From contig JAYVXB010000519.1 of NCBI GenBank assembly GCA_043785585.1, forward strand, positions 1-14,397: a DNA stretch of 14,397 nucleotides. The letters run 5' to 3'. Below are positions 7,539 through 14,342 of the stretch, piece after piece (within the stretch, counting starts at the first letter, position 1; each line of letters begins with the position of its first letter). The notes beneath the pieces were generated by a model. That model did not search any database. It saw only the letters and a program-made list of their open reading frames with translations, and had not been told where the DNA came from. Made by a program: the position numbers and the translations under genes. This DNA comes from JBBQXV01 sp043785585. Its GTDB lineage: Bacteria; Myxococcota_A; Polyangia; Polyangiales; Polyangiaceae.

Positions 7539-8768
7539 ATGGCCGGCGCGTTCGATCACCGCGAGTTTCGCTTCTTCCAGGGGGCGCGCTTCCTCTCGAT
7601 GACCGCGGCGCAGATGCAGAGCGTCGCGGTCGGATGGGAGGTCTACGCGCGGACCCATCGACCGCTCGACCTCGGCTACGTCGGCCTCGCGCAGTTCCTC
7701 CCTGCGATCGGTTTGTCGCTCGTCACGGGGCACGTCGCGGATCGCTTCGATCGTCGCCGCATCGTGATGATCACGAACGTCGTGATGCTCTCGTGCGCGG
7801 CCCTTCTCTTCGCGCTCGCCTACGATCCGGCCGGACCCGTGTGGCCGATCTACGCCGTGCTCCTCGTCATCGGGAGCGCGCGCGCGTTCGCCGCGCCTGC
7901 GCACCAGGCGCTCTTGCCGCACCTCGTGCCGGCGGAGCATTTCGGAAACGCGGTCGCGTGGTCGTCGTCGATCTGGTCGGTCGGGATGGTGATCGGTCCC
8001 GCGCTCGGCGGACTCTTCTACGGCGCGGTCCACTCGGCGGCGCCGGTCTACGCGGCGTGCGCGGTGACGTACGCGTGCGCGTTCGCGCTCCTCGCGTCGA
8101 TGCGCGTTCGCACGGGACGCATGGAGAAGCGCGCGACGTCGTGGACGACGGTGCTCGCCGGCATTCACTACGTCTGGGCGAACAAGCTCGTTCTCGGCGC
8201 GATCTCGCTCGATCTGTTCGCCGTGCTCCTCGGCGGCGCCGTCGCGCTCTTGCCGATGTTCGCGCGCGACATCCTCGACATCGGACCGTGGGGCCTCGGC
8301 ATCTTGCGGAGCGCACCGGCGCTCGGCGCGTCGTCGATGGCGGTGCTCCTCGCGTACCGTCCGCTGAAGCGGCGCGCAGGCCCGATGATGTTCGCGTGCG
8401 TCGCGATCTTCGGGGTCGCGACGATCGTGTTCGGGTTGTCGACGTCGTTCTTCGTCTCGCTCGCCGCGCTCGTCGTGATCGGCGCGTCCGACATGGTCAG
8501 CGTCTTCGTCCGCCAGCAGCTCGTGTTGCTCGCGACGCCGGAAGAGATGCGCGGACGCGTGAGCGCGGTGAACATGGTCTTCATCGGCGCGTCGAACGAG
8601 CTCGGCGAGTTCGAGTCGGGCGTCACCGCCGCGTGGCTCGGCGCCGTGCGCGCGGTCGTCGCGGGCGGCGTCGGGACGATCGTCGTCGTGGGGACGTGGT
8701 GCGCGCTCTTTCCGGCGCTTCGGAAGGTCGATCGCCTGGGGAGCGCCGTCGCGCCCCCAACGGAGTAG
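7539..8768 (+). CDS. MFS transporter, EntS/MFS_3-like exporter
   Basis: The 409-residue protein has about 10-12 hydrophobic segments and the major facilitator motif A, GHVADRFDRRR, in the loop after the second segment (from residue 64). A repeat-like segment in the second half (RGRVSAVNMVFIGASNELGE) is characteristic of the MFS_3/EntS-type group, whose members export siderophores or drugs or are uncharacterised. It sits in the inner membrane and would use the proton gradient. ATG 7539 is chosen over an upstream TTG at 7437 because the added residues are not hydrophobic and a -10-like box lies just before 7539. Its stop overlaps a TANNNT box for the next gene. Linkage to the downstream KaiC-like cassette may be positional only, and the substrate cannot be read from the sequence. 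Confidence 0.85.
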   Translation: MAGAFDHREFRFFQGARFLSMTAAQMQSVAVGWEVYARTHRPLDLGYVGLAQFLPAIGLSLVTGHVADRFDRRRIVMITNVVMLSCAALLFALAYDPAGPVWPIYAVLLVIGSARAFAAPAHQALLPHLVPAEHFGNAVAWSSSIWSVGMVIGPALGGLFYGAVHSAAPVYAACAVTYACAFALLASMRVRTGRMEKRATSWTTVLAGIHYVWANKLVLGAISLDLFAVLLGGAVALLPMFARDILDIGPWGLGILRSAPALGASSMAVLLAYRPLKRRAGPMMFACVAIFGVATIVFGLSTSFFVSLAALVVIGASDMVSVFVRQQLVLLATPEEMRGRVSAVNMVFIGASNELGEFESGVTAAWLGAVRAVVAGGVGTIVVVGTWCALFPALRKVDRLGSAVAPPTE

Positions 8769-8771
8769 TGT
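8766..8771 (+). promoter_or_regulatory. Putative -10 box overlapping the MFS stop codon
   Basis: TAGTGT includes the TAG stop of the MFS gene and is followed by 6 nt and then GTG 8778. No Shine-Dalgarno site precedes GTG and no -35 hexamer is evident. This could be an internal promoter producing a leaderless mRNA for the KaiC-like cassette. Confidence 0.35.
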
Positions 8772-8777
8772 ATCGCC

Positions 8778-9197
8778 GTGTTTCCTCGACCGAGCCCAGA
8801 GCAGATTCATCGCGCCACGCGATTGCTGCTCCACGAAGGCGCGGTCGGTAGCGCGGACGCGTGCGCCATCGCCGCCGGCCGAGTCTACGACAAGCTCGAC
8901 GCGCACCTGTCTCCTCTCTTGGGCGCTGCCGGCTTCCAAGCTCTGCTCGTCCGCAGCGCGAAGCTGCGGCAGGGCGAGTTTCCTTTCCTCGACGTCTCCG
9001 TCCTCGAAGGCTCGGCGAACCTGAGCGCGTGTCTGCAAGCGCAAGATGGCGTCGCGGCGCTCGAGTCGGCCGCGGCGCTCTACGGAACCTTCTTCTCGCT
9101 ACTCACGACCTTCATCGGGGAGCGACTCACGACCCAGGCGCTACGCGCCGCATGGCCGACGCTCGATCTCGCGGCACTCACGGAGACGAAAAAATGA
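8778..9197 (+). CDS. Unrecognised 139-aa helical protein upstream of KaiC-like ATPase
   Basis: GTG 8778 lies 10 bases after the MFS stop, and the TGA at 9195-9197 overlaps the ATG of the KaiC-like gene (ATGA), so the two are probably translationally coupled. The sequence is largely alpha-helical in appearance. It has a conserved-looking C-terminal block, ALYGTFFSLLTTFIGERLT, followed by RAAWP. There is no signal peptide, no membrane segment of clear length and no catalytic motif. Two cysteines (in DACAIAA and SACLQA) are scattered. I do not recognise the family. Coupling to an ATPase that is itself followed by a histidine kinase suggests a partner or input protein for that ATPase. This is inference from gene order alone. 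An alternative start downstream cannot be excluded. Confidence 0.75.
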   Translation: MFPRPSPEQIHRATRLLLHEGAVGSADACAIAAGRVYDKLDAHLSPLLGAAGFQALLVRSAKLRQGEFPFLDVSVLEGSANLSACLQAQDGVAALESAAALYGTFFSLLTTFIGERLTTQALRAAWPTLDLAALTETKK

Positions 9198-10666
9198 GCG
9201 ACCGCGTGCCGATTCGCAAGTTGCCGTCCGGGGTGCCGGGGCTCGACGACGTGTTGGGCGGCGGCATTCCGGAGTTCTCCTTCAACTTGATCGCCGGCGG
9301 CCCAGGTGGCGGCAAGACGACGATGGCGCATCAGATCATGTTCGCGAACGCGAGCCTCGAGCAGAAGGCGGTGTACTTCACCGTCATCGGCGAGCCTCCG
9401 ATCAAGATGCTTCGTTACCAACAACAGTACGATTTCTTCGACGCTGCCAGAGTGGGCGACGGCTCGATTCGTTTCATCCATCTCGGCCAGGAGGCCCTCG
9501 ACGGAGGGATGGGGAAAGTCCTGGAAGCGATCGAAGCGGAGCTCGAAAGGTCGACCCCGAGCATCGTCGTCGTCGACTCCTTTCGAGCGATGACGCGAAC
9601 CGCGCTCAGCGCTTCGGATGGCGAACGCGAGCTGACGAACTTCATGCAGCGGCTCGCGATCGTGCTCACGAGCCACCAGGCCACGACGTTCCTCATCGGC
9701 GAGTACGCGGACGGCGAGCACGACAGCGCCGTGTTCACGGTGGCCGACGGGCTTCTCTGGCTCCACCAGGCGATCGATCGCAACTCCGTCGTGCGCAAAT
9801 TGCACGTGATCAAAATGCGCGGCCAGGGGCAGATCCCCGGACTCCACACCGCCCGCATCAGCGACGCGGGCTACACCGTCTTCCCGCGACTTCTCAAACC
9901 CGCCGAGGTCTCCAACGAGAGGCCGCTCGAACATCGTCGCTCGACCGGAGTGAAAGGCCTCGACGAGATGATGGGCGGCGGTATCCCGAGCGGGTACTCC
10001 GTCCTCATCGCCGGTCCTTCTGGCTCGGGCAAGACGGTGCTCTCGAATCAATTCATCATCGAGGGGGTCGAGCGCGGCGAGAAAGGGATCGTCGCCATCT
10101 TCGAGAAGCGACCGAACGACTACCTACAGACCACGCCGCGCGGCGCGGAGTTCGCGAAGCTCGTCGCTGAAAAGAAGCTGGAGGTCCTCTACCTCCGCCC
10201 GCTCGATCTCTCGATCGACGAGACGTTGCTCGAGCTCCAGAACGCGGTGAAGCGCATCGGTGCGAAGCGGGCGGTGATCGATTCGCTGTCCGGCTTGGAG
10301 CTCGCGCTCGCGCCGACGTTCCGAGAGGATTTTCGCGAATCGCTCTACCGGATGATGGGCGCGCTGACGGGGCTGGGCGTCACCGTGATGGCTACCGTCG
10401 AGATGGCAGACGGCTACACAGACCTTCGGTTTAGCCCGCAGGGCATCGCGTTTCTGACCGACGCCATCATCATCCAGCGCTACGTGGAGATCGATGGGCA
10501 CCTCAAGCGAGCGCTAGGGGTCGTCAAAGTGCGCTCGAGCCAGCACGGAAAAGAGTTGAGAGAGTACGAGATCTCGGCGGACGGCGGGATCGTCGTCGGC
10601 GACGTTCTCAAAGGATACGAGGGCCTCCTCACCGGGACTCCGCGGGGCGGCGACCGAAGAAAGTAA
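9194..10666 (+). CDS. KaiC-like two-domain RecA-family ATPase
   Basis: The 490-residue protein has two tandem KaiC/RadA-type ATPase domains, close to the length of cyanobacterial KaiC. In domain 1, Walker A GGPGGGKTT is at 35-43, an acidic GEPP motif at 66-69 and Walker B VVVD ends at Asp128. In domain 2, Walker A GPSGSGKT is at 274-281, FEKRP at 303-307 and Walker B ends at Asp363. Both domains open with the family signature G(V)xGLDxxxGGGIP. In clock KaiC each P-loop is followed by a Glu-Glu pair; here only one Glu remains in each (GE, EK). The phosphorylated Ser-Thr pair near ISTITD is replaced by Ala419-Phe420. It is thus probably an ATP-driven signalling switch rather than a self-phosphorylating oscillator. 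No kaiA or kaiB is in the window. It is flanked tightly by the 139-residue protein and a histidine kinase. Confidence 0.9.
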   Translation: MSDRVPIRKLPSGVPGLDDVLGGGIPEFSFNLIAGGPGGGKTTMAHQIMFANASLEQKAVYFTVIGEPPIKMLRYQQQYDFFDAARVGDGSIRFIHLGQEALDGGMGKVLEAIEAELERSTPSIVVVDSFRAMTRTALSASDGERELTNFMQRLAIVLTSHQATTFLIGEYADGEHDSAVFTVADGLLWLHQAIDRNSVVRKLHVIKMRGQGQIPGLHTARISDAGYTVFPRLLKPAEVSNERPLEHRRSTGVKGLDEMMGGGIPSGYSVLIAGPSGSGKTVLSNQFIIEGVERGEKGIVAIFEKRPNDYLQTTPRGAEFAKLVAEKKLEVLYLRPLDLSIDETLLELQNAVKRIGAKRAVIDSLSGLELALAPTFREDFRESLYRMMGALTGLGVTVMATVEMADGYTDLRFSPQGIAFLTDAIIIQRYVEIDGHLKRALGVVKVRSSQHGKELREYEISADGGIVVGDVLKGYEGLLTGTPRGGDRRK

Positions 10667-10677
10667 GACCCAGCGTC

Positions 10678-11823
10678 ATGCCAAAACCAACCGTCGACGA
10701 CGCCGCAACCCAAGGCAAGCCCGGCCCCATCGAGCCGAAGCGCGAGCAGACCGACGAGAGCCTGCGCGTCGAACGGGACAAGGCCGACGACCACCACGCG
10801 GAGACGCGCGAGGCGGTCGAAGTAGCGGCGGACGAGGTGGTGCGGGTCGCTCGCGAGCGTGCCGACGATATCGTGGACGCCGACGTCTCCGTCGAGCGCT
10901 CGCGATCCGCCGCGGACGCGGTGCTCCACGCCGAGCGCGCGAAGCGCAAGCGCGAGGTGGCGGACGGTCTGTCGGTCGAGCGCGAGGCGACCGACAAGGA
11001 TCTGACCGGCGAACGGGCTCAGGCCGATACGATCCTCGTCGACCAGCGCGAAGCGAACGCGAAGCTCATCACCGCGACGATTCGCGCGCACGAGATGGCG
11101 GACGCGGCCGACGTCGCGTTGGAGCACGCCGTGGAGAGCGAGCGCGAGCTGCGTGCGGTTGCGGAGTTCCGGGAGATGTTCATCGGCGTCCTCGGGCACG
11201 ATCTGCGCAACCCGCTCGAGTCGATCGTCCTCGCCGCGACGTTGCTGCTTCGACGCGGTCACCTCGACGAGAACGATGCGGCGACGACCACGCGCATCAT
11301 CCGAGGCAGCCAGCGAATGAGCCGCATGATCTCTCAGGTGCTCGATCTCACGCAGGCTCGTCTCGGCGGCGGGTTGCCGATCGAAAGGAAGCCGACGGAT
11401 CTGCACGAGGTCTGCCGAAACGTCGTCGAGGAATTCGATGCGCAGGTGAAGCTCGACGTCGTCGGCGACGTGACGGGCAGCTGGGACGACGACCGCCTGG
11501 CGGAGGTGGTCTCCAACATCGCGGGGAACGCGATCCAGTACGCCGCTCCCGGAACGGTCGTCACCGTCGACGTGCACGCCGACGGAGACCACGTCGTCGT
11601 CGAGATCCGCAACCAGGGTGAGCCGATTCCCGCCGACGCGCTCCCGTTCATCTTCGAGCCGTTTCGCCGAGCGCATCAGCGCGAGAAGTCGGCCGTGAAA
11701 AATCTCGGGCTGGGCCTCTACATCGCCCACGAGATCGTCCGCGCGCACGGCGGCACGCTCGCCGCGCGCTCGGCCGAGGGCACGACGACCTTCGTCATGC
11801 GCCTGCCACGCGAGGCGCGGTAG
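10678..11823 (+). CDS. Soluble sensor histidine kinase with long N-terminal coiled coil
   Basis: The 381-residue protein starts 11 nt after the KaiC-like stop. Residues about 20-165 are a highly charged heptad-type region with recurring ER-xx-AD-xx-L units. No membrane segment or PAS/GAF domain is present, so it is cytoplasmic and probably senses through partners. The HisKA domain follows, with the H box GHDLRNPLES (phospho-acceptor His174). The HATPase domain has an N box around Asn280/Asn284, a G1 region NQGEPIP with Asn312 where Asp is usual, an F box IFEPFRR and G2 LGLGLYIA. The Asn variant of G1 occurs in other soluble kinases and need not abolish ATP binding. Operon position makes the KaiC-like ATPase the likely regulator of this kinase. 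No receiver domain is fused, so a separate response regulator is needed. Its 3' end overlaps the convergent DoxX-like gene by 29 bases. Confidence 0.9.
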   Translation: MPKPTVDDAATQGKPGPIEPKREQTDESLRVERDKADDHHAETREAVEVAADEVVRVARERADDIVDADVSVERSRSAADAVLHAERAKRKREVADGLSVEREATDKDLTGERAQADTILVDQREANAKLITATIRAHEMADAADVALEHAVESERELRAVAEFREMFIGVLGHDLRNPLESIVLAATLLLRRGHLDENDAATTTRIIRGSQRMSRMISQVLDLTQARLGGGLPIERKPTDLHEVCRNVVEEFDAQVKLDVVGDVTGSWDDDRLAEVVSNIAGNAIQYAAPGTVVTVDVHADGDHVVVEIRNQGEPIPADALPFIFEPFRRAHQREKSAVKNLGLGLYIAHEIVRAHGGTLAARSAEGTTTFVMRLPREAR

Positions 11824-12205
11824 CCGAGGGTCGATCGTCGCGCGAGCACCACCACGCCCACGCGATGAACAGCACCTGAAACGGCAGACGCAGCCAGAGG
11901 AACGCCGCGGGGACCGTGACGCCTGGAAGCTGGATGTCGTTCATCGCCATGTTGATGTTGGCGGGGAAGACGGCGATGTAGAGGAGGACGAGCCCGAGAC
12001 CCGCGAGCTTGCGCACGCGCGGCACGAGCAATCCCGCGCCGCCGAGGATCTCGAAGACGCCGCTGACGTAGACGAGCACGAGCGGGGCGGGGAGCGCCTT
12101 CGGGACGATCCGCTCGAAGCCTTCGGGCCGAACGAAGTGCAGCACGCCGATGGCGATCATCGATGCGGCGAGAATCGCGCGAGCGATCGCTTTGCGACGG
12201 TCCAT
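11795..12205 (-). CDS. DoxX-like integral membrane protein
   Basis: The 136-residue protein has about four hydrophobic helices and the DoxX-family pattern: an N-terminal helix followed by GVLHFVRPEGFERIVPKALP, then a helix containing GVFEILGGAGLLVPRVRKLAG, then two more helices. It should sit in the inner membrane. Proteins of this type have been linked to respiratory quinone or sulfur oxidation (DoxD/DoxX), but most are uncharacterised. ATG 12205 is preferred because TAGAGT ends 7 nt upstream on this strand. The alternative GTG at 12214 overlaps that box. It is divergent from the response regulator and its last 29 bases run into the 3' end of the histidine kinase gene. Nothing in the sequence ties its function to the signalling genes. 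Confidence 0.85.
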   Translation of the reverse strand: MDRRKAIARAILAASMIAIGVLHFVRPEGFERIVPKALPAPLVLVYVSGVFEILGGAGLLVPRVRKLAGLGLVLLYIAVFPANINMAMNDIQLPGVTVPAAFLWLRLPFQVLFIAWAWWCSRDDRPSATAPRVAGA

Positions 12206-12212
12206 GGCGGTC

Positions 12213-12218
12213 ACTCTA
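12213..12218 (-). promoter_or_regulatory. Putative -10 box (TAGAGT), leaderless start of DoxX-like gene
   Basis: On the minus strand TAGAGT is followed by 7 nt and then ATG 12205, with no Shine-Dalgarno site. A T-rich stretch lies upstream (12222-12236) but no good -35 hexamer. The 71-base divergent region to the response regulator start holds both promoters. Confidence 0.4.
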
Positions 12219-12276
12219 CGCGAACAAAACAGAAATTCGCGGCGGCACGCGATACGCTCTCACGAGGCACGATTTC

Positions 12277-12999
12277 ATGGCTCCCACCGCCCCTCGCGAT
12301 CGCGTCCTCGTCATCGACGACGAAGAAGACCTCCGTCGCCTCCTTCTCTTCAACTTGAACGAGGCGGGCTTCGACGCCGAAGCGGTCGCGACGGGCGCCG
12401 ACGGGCTCGCGGCGGCGACGCAGTTCGCGCCTGCGGTGATCGTGCTCGACTTGATGCTGCCGGATCTGTCGGGCACCGAAGTGTGCCGGCAGCTGCGCGC
12501 GGATCCGGCGCGTGGCGACGTCGCGATCCTGATGCTCACGGCGCGCGGCGACGAGTACGATCGCGTGCTCGGGTTCGAGGTGGGCGCGGACGACTACGTG
12601 GTCAAACCGTTCAGCGTGCGCGAGCTCATGATGCGCGTGAAGGCGCTGTCGAAGCGCGCGCACGAGCGTCGCGCGGCGCGCGCGTCGGCCGAGGGGATCG
12701 CGCCGAAGCAACTGAAGTGGCGCGGCCTCGAGGTCGATGTCGTGCGGCATCGCGTCTTCAGCGACGGCGTCGAGGTCGCGCTGAGGCCGCTCGAGTACAA
12801 GCTCGTGTCGCTCTTCCTCGAGCACCCGGGCAAGGTCTTCTCGCGCGCGGAGCTCCTCGAAGAGGTCTGGGGGATTACCGCCGACGTGAACACGCGCACC
12901 GTCGACACGCACGTACGGCGCCTGCGCGAGCGGCTAGCGACGTATGGCGACGCGGTCGAAACGGTGCACGGGTTCGGGTACCGCCTGCGCGAGGTCTGA
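12277..12999 (+). CDS. OmpR/PhoB-family response regulator
   Basis: The 240-residue protein has an N-terminal receiver domain: the acidic pocket IDDEED (13-18), phospho-acceptor Asp58 in VLDLMLPDLSG, the LTARGDEYD switch threonine and the KPF lysine. It is followed by a winged-helix DNA-binding domain (about 145-238) with LRPLEYKLVSLFLEHPGKVF, the recognition-helix segment TRTVDTHVRRLRERL and the terminal GFGYRLRE hairpin. It is a DNA-binding transcription factor controlled by phosphorylation. ATG 12277 is chosen because GAGG lies 9 nt upstream and the receiver domain begins at once. The longer frame from 12163 runs through the divergent promoter. No kinase gene follows it, and the nearest is the coiled-coil kinase across the DoxX-like gene. 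Three stem-loops follow its stop codon. Confidence 0.93.
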   Translation: MAPTAPRDRVLVIDDEEDLRRLLLFNLNEAGFDAEAVATGADGLAAATQFAPAVIVLDLMLPDLSGTEVCRQLRADPARGDVAILMLTARGDEYDRVLGFEVGADDYVVKPFSVRELMMRVKALSKRAHERRAARASAEGIAPKQLKWRGLEVDVVRHRVFSDGVEVALRPLEYKLVSLFLEHPGKVFSRAELLEEVWGITADVNTRTVDTHVRRLRERLATYGDAVETVHGFGYRLREV

Positions 13000-13073
13000 C
13001 GCCTCGCGTGCGGACGTCTCGCGTGTCGCCGAGACGTCCTGCGCGCGGCCCTCCTCAACAATGGTTGAGGAGG
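12988..13073 (+). terminator. Three consecutive stem-loops after the response regulator gene
   Basis: Three perfect hairpins lie in 86 bases. The first is CGCGAGG/CCTCGCG (12988-12994, 13002-13008; 7-nt loop around the stop codon). The second is GGACGTCTCG/CGAGACGTCC (13012-13021, 13030-13039; 8-nt loop). The third is CCTCCTCAAC/GTTGAGGAGG (13050-13059, 13064-13073; 4-nt loop). None is followed by a T-tract on either strand, so classical intrinsic termination is uncertain. Positioned between convergent genes, they probably block transcription or protect 3' ends in both directions. Confidence 0.5.
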
Positions 13074-13132
13074 AACCAAGCGGCGATCAGCACAGGCGGG
13101 ACACCGAGCAACCAAGCGAATCCGTACTTCAT
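13055..13132 (-). CDS. Single-pass membrane micropeptide, 25 aa
   Basis: ATG 13132-13130 is preceded by AAGGAG with a 6-nt spacer, a strong ribosome site. The 25 residues are MKYG followed by an almost unbroken hydrophobic stretch (FAWLLGVPPVLIAAWFLLN) and end in His-Cys at TGA 13057-13055. This is what a tiny inner-membrane protein looks like: a basic residue first, one helix with two prolines in the middle and tryptophans near both ends. It is far below the size most gene finders keep. Its last codons and stop form one arm of a 10-bp hairpin shared with the response regulator terminator region. The catalase gene lies upstream on the same strand. Function is unknown. The hydrophobic composition together with the ribosome site makes chance unlikely. 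Confidence 0.6.
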   Translation of the reverse strand: MKYGFAWLLGVPPVLIAAWFLLNHC

Positions 13133-13181
13133 GGGAGGCTCCTTTTCGTTGGGTGGTTCGACACGCCACTAAGCAAGCGGC

Positions 13182-13203
13182 GGGCCGTCGTGACCGGCGG
13201 CCC
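13182..13203 (-). terminator. Weak candidate terminator after the catalase gene
   Basis: GGGCCG (13182-13187) and CGGCCC (13198-13203) can pair across a 10-nt loop 11 bases beyond the catalase stop codon. The stem is short and no T-tract follows on the minus strand, so this is a low-confidence call. The rest of 13133-13214 holds only the ribosome site of the 25-residue peptide. Confidence 0.25.
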
Positions 13204-13214
13204 CGGCGCCGTGA

Positions 13215-14342
13215 TCAGCCGAGGTCGCGCAGCTTCTGCTCGCGCTGCCAGATGCGTTGGCCTCTTGCGACCTTGATGAACGCGCTCACGCCTTTGGCGC
13301 CTTCGATCGCGACGATGCCTTCGTCGGACTCGACTCCCGCTTCGTCGAGCAGCGGCCGCGCCTCCGCGACGTGCCCCATCACCTTGAGGTGCCCGAACGC
13401 GTCGCGAACCCAGTCGATCACGGGCGCCTTCTTGGAGAGCCGAGCCGCGCCCGCCTTCGATACGACGAGGACGACCGCGTCGAACAGAAACGACGGAGCA
13501 CCTTCCAACGCATGGTCCGCCGCGATGGTCGATTTGTCGCCGGCGACGACGCCGCCGATGTTCGGCGCGACGATCTCGAGCGCGGCGCCCTCTTTCTCCG
13601 CGGCGGTTCGCAGCGCTCTCACGATCGCCGCGTCGCACCCGTCGGTCACGAGCACGCCGACCTTTCTCCCCTTCAGCGTCGGCTTCGCTTTCTTCAGCAG
13701 GCTGAGCGCGGGCGATTCGTCGAGGTCGATCGGCGCGCGCGCGGGCGCGATCGAGTCCGCCTCGCCCTTCATTCCGAGCTTGCCTTCGACGGCTGCGGCG
13801 AGCTTCTTGTCGACCAGCGCGAGGTGCCCGAGCATCCGCTTGCGAATCGCTTTCGTCTCGACCTTCGCGAGCTCGAACGCGAACGCGCCTTCGATGTGGC
13901 GCTTCTCGGGCTCGCTCATCGATCGATAGAAGAGGCGCGCTTGGCTGTAGTGATCGGCGAACGTCGCCGACCGCGCGCGGACCTTCTCGCCGCCCTCTTT
14001 CGCGGGGAACGACGTGAAGCCGGTGCCGGGATTCTCGCGCGGGCCCAAAGGATCGAGACTGTTCGGCTCGTACGCGACGCGCCCTTTCGGAACCTCATGG
14101 CGCATGACTCCGTCGCGCTGGAAGTTGTGCATCGGGCACTTGGGTCGATTGATTTCGATCTCGTGAAAGTTCGGCCCGCCGAGTCGCGTGATTTGCGTGT
14201 CGATGTACGAGAAGAGACGTCCCTGCAAGAGCGGATCGTTCGTGAAGTCGATTCCGGGGACGACGTGTCCGGGATGAAACGCGACCTGCTCGGTCTCGGC
14301 GAAGAAGTTGTCGGGGTTGCGATCGAGCACGAGCTTTCCGAT
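13215..14342 (-). CDS. katE: Large-subunit (KatE/HPII-type) heme catalase, 5' end missing
   Basis: Hydrogen peroxide disproportionation enzyme. The readable part starts at IGKLVLDRNPDNFF and continues with the highly conserved AETEQVAFHPGHVVPG, then GRLFSYIDTQ, whose Tyr is the proximal heme ligand, then GGPNFHEIEINRP. After a helical domain, residues from LKGRKVGVLVTDG to the end form the class I glutamine-amidotransferase/DJ-1-like domain that marks large-subunit clade 2 catalases; the small-subunit type lacks it. The N-terminal arm and the distal His/Asn active site are outside the window. The frame stays open to 14396, but the extra residues (YEKRRPCKSGSFVKS) do not resemble catalase. They come from an inverted copy of the gene's own sequence, so the true gene is cut at about 14342. 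Whether the genome has an intact gene cannot be told here. Confidence 0.9.
   Translation of the reverse strand: MGKLVLDRNPDNFFAETEQVAFHPGHVVPGIDFTNDPLLQGRLFSYIDTQITRLGGPNFHEIEINRPKCPMHNFQRDGVMRHEVPKGRVAYEPNSLDPLGPRENPGTGFTSFPAKEGGEKVRARSATFADHYSQARLFYRSMSEPEKRHIEGAFAFELAKVETKAIRKRMLGHLALVDKKLAAAVEGKLGMKGEADSIAPARAPIDLDESPALSLLKKAKPTLKGRKVGVLVTDGCDAAIVRALRTAAEKEGAALEIVAPNIGGVVAGDKSTIAADHALEGAPSFLFDAVVLVVSKAGAARLSKKAPVIDWVRDAFGHLKVMGHVAEARPLLDEAGVESDEGIVAIEGAKGVSAFIKVARGQRIWQREQKLRDLG

Noticed and set aside
7401..9044. A 547-codon open frame on the minus strand across the MFS and 139-aa genes
   Set aside because: Its product is almost all Arg, Asp, Glu, Ala and His, the usual antisense shadow of GC-rich codons. 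The plus-strand products have clear family motifs.
9194..10666. Calling the ATPase a true circadian KaiC
   Set aside because: The phosphorylated Ser-Thr pair is missing and no kaiA or kaiB lies nearby, so only KaiC-like is supported.
12163..12276. Upstream extension of the response regulator
   Set aside because: It crosses the divergent promoter region and adds residues foreign to receiver domains. ATG 12277 has a GAGG ribosome site.
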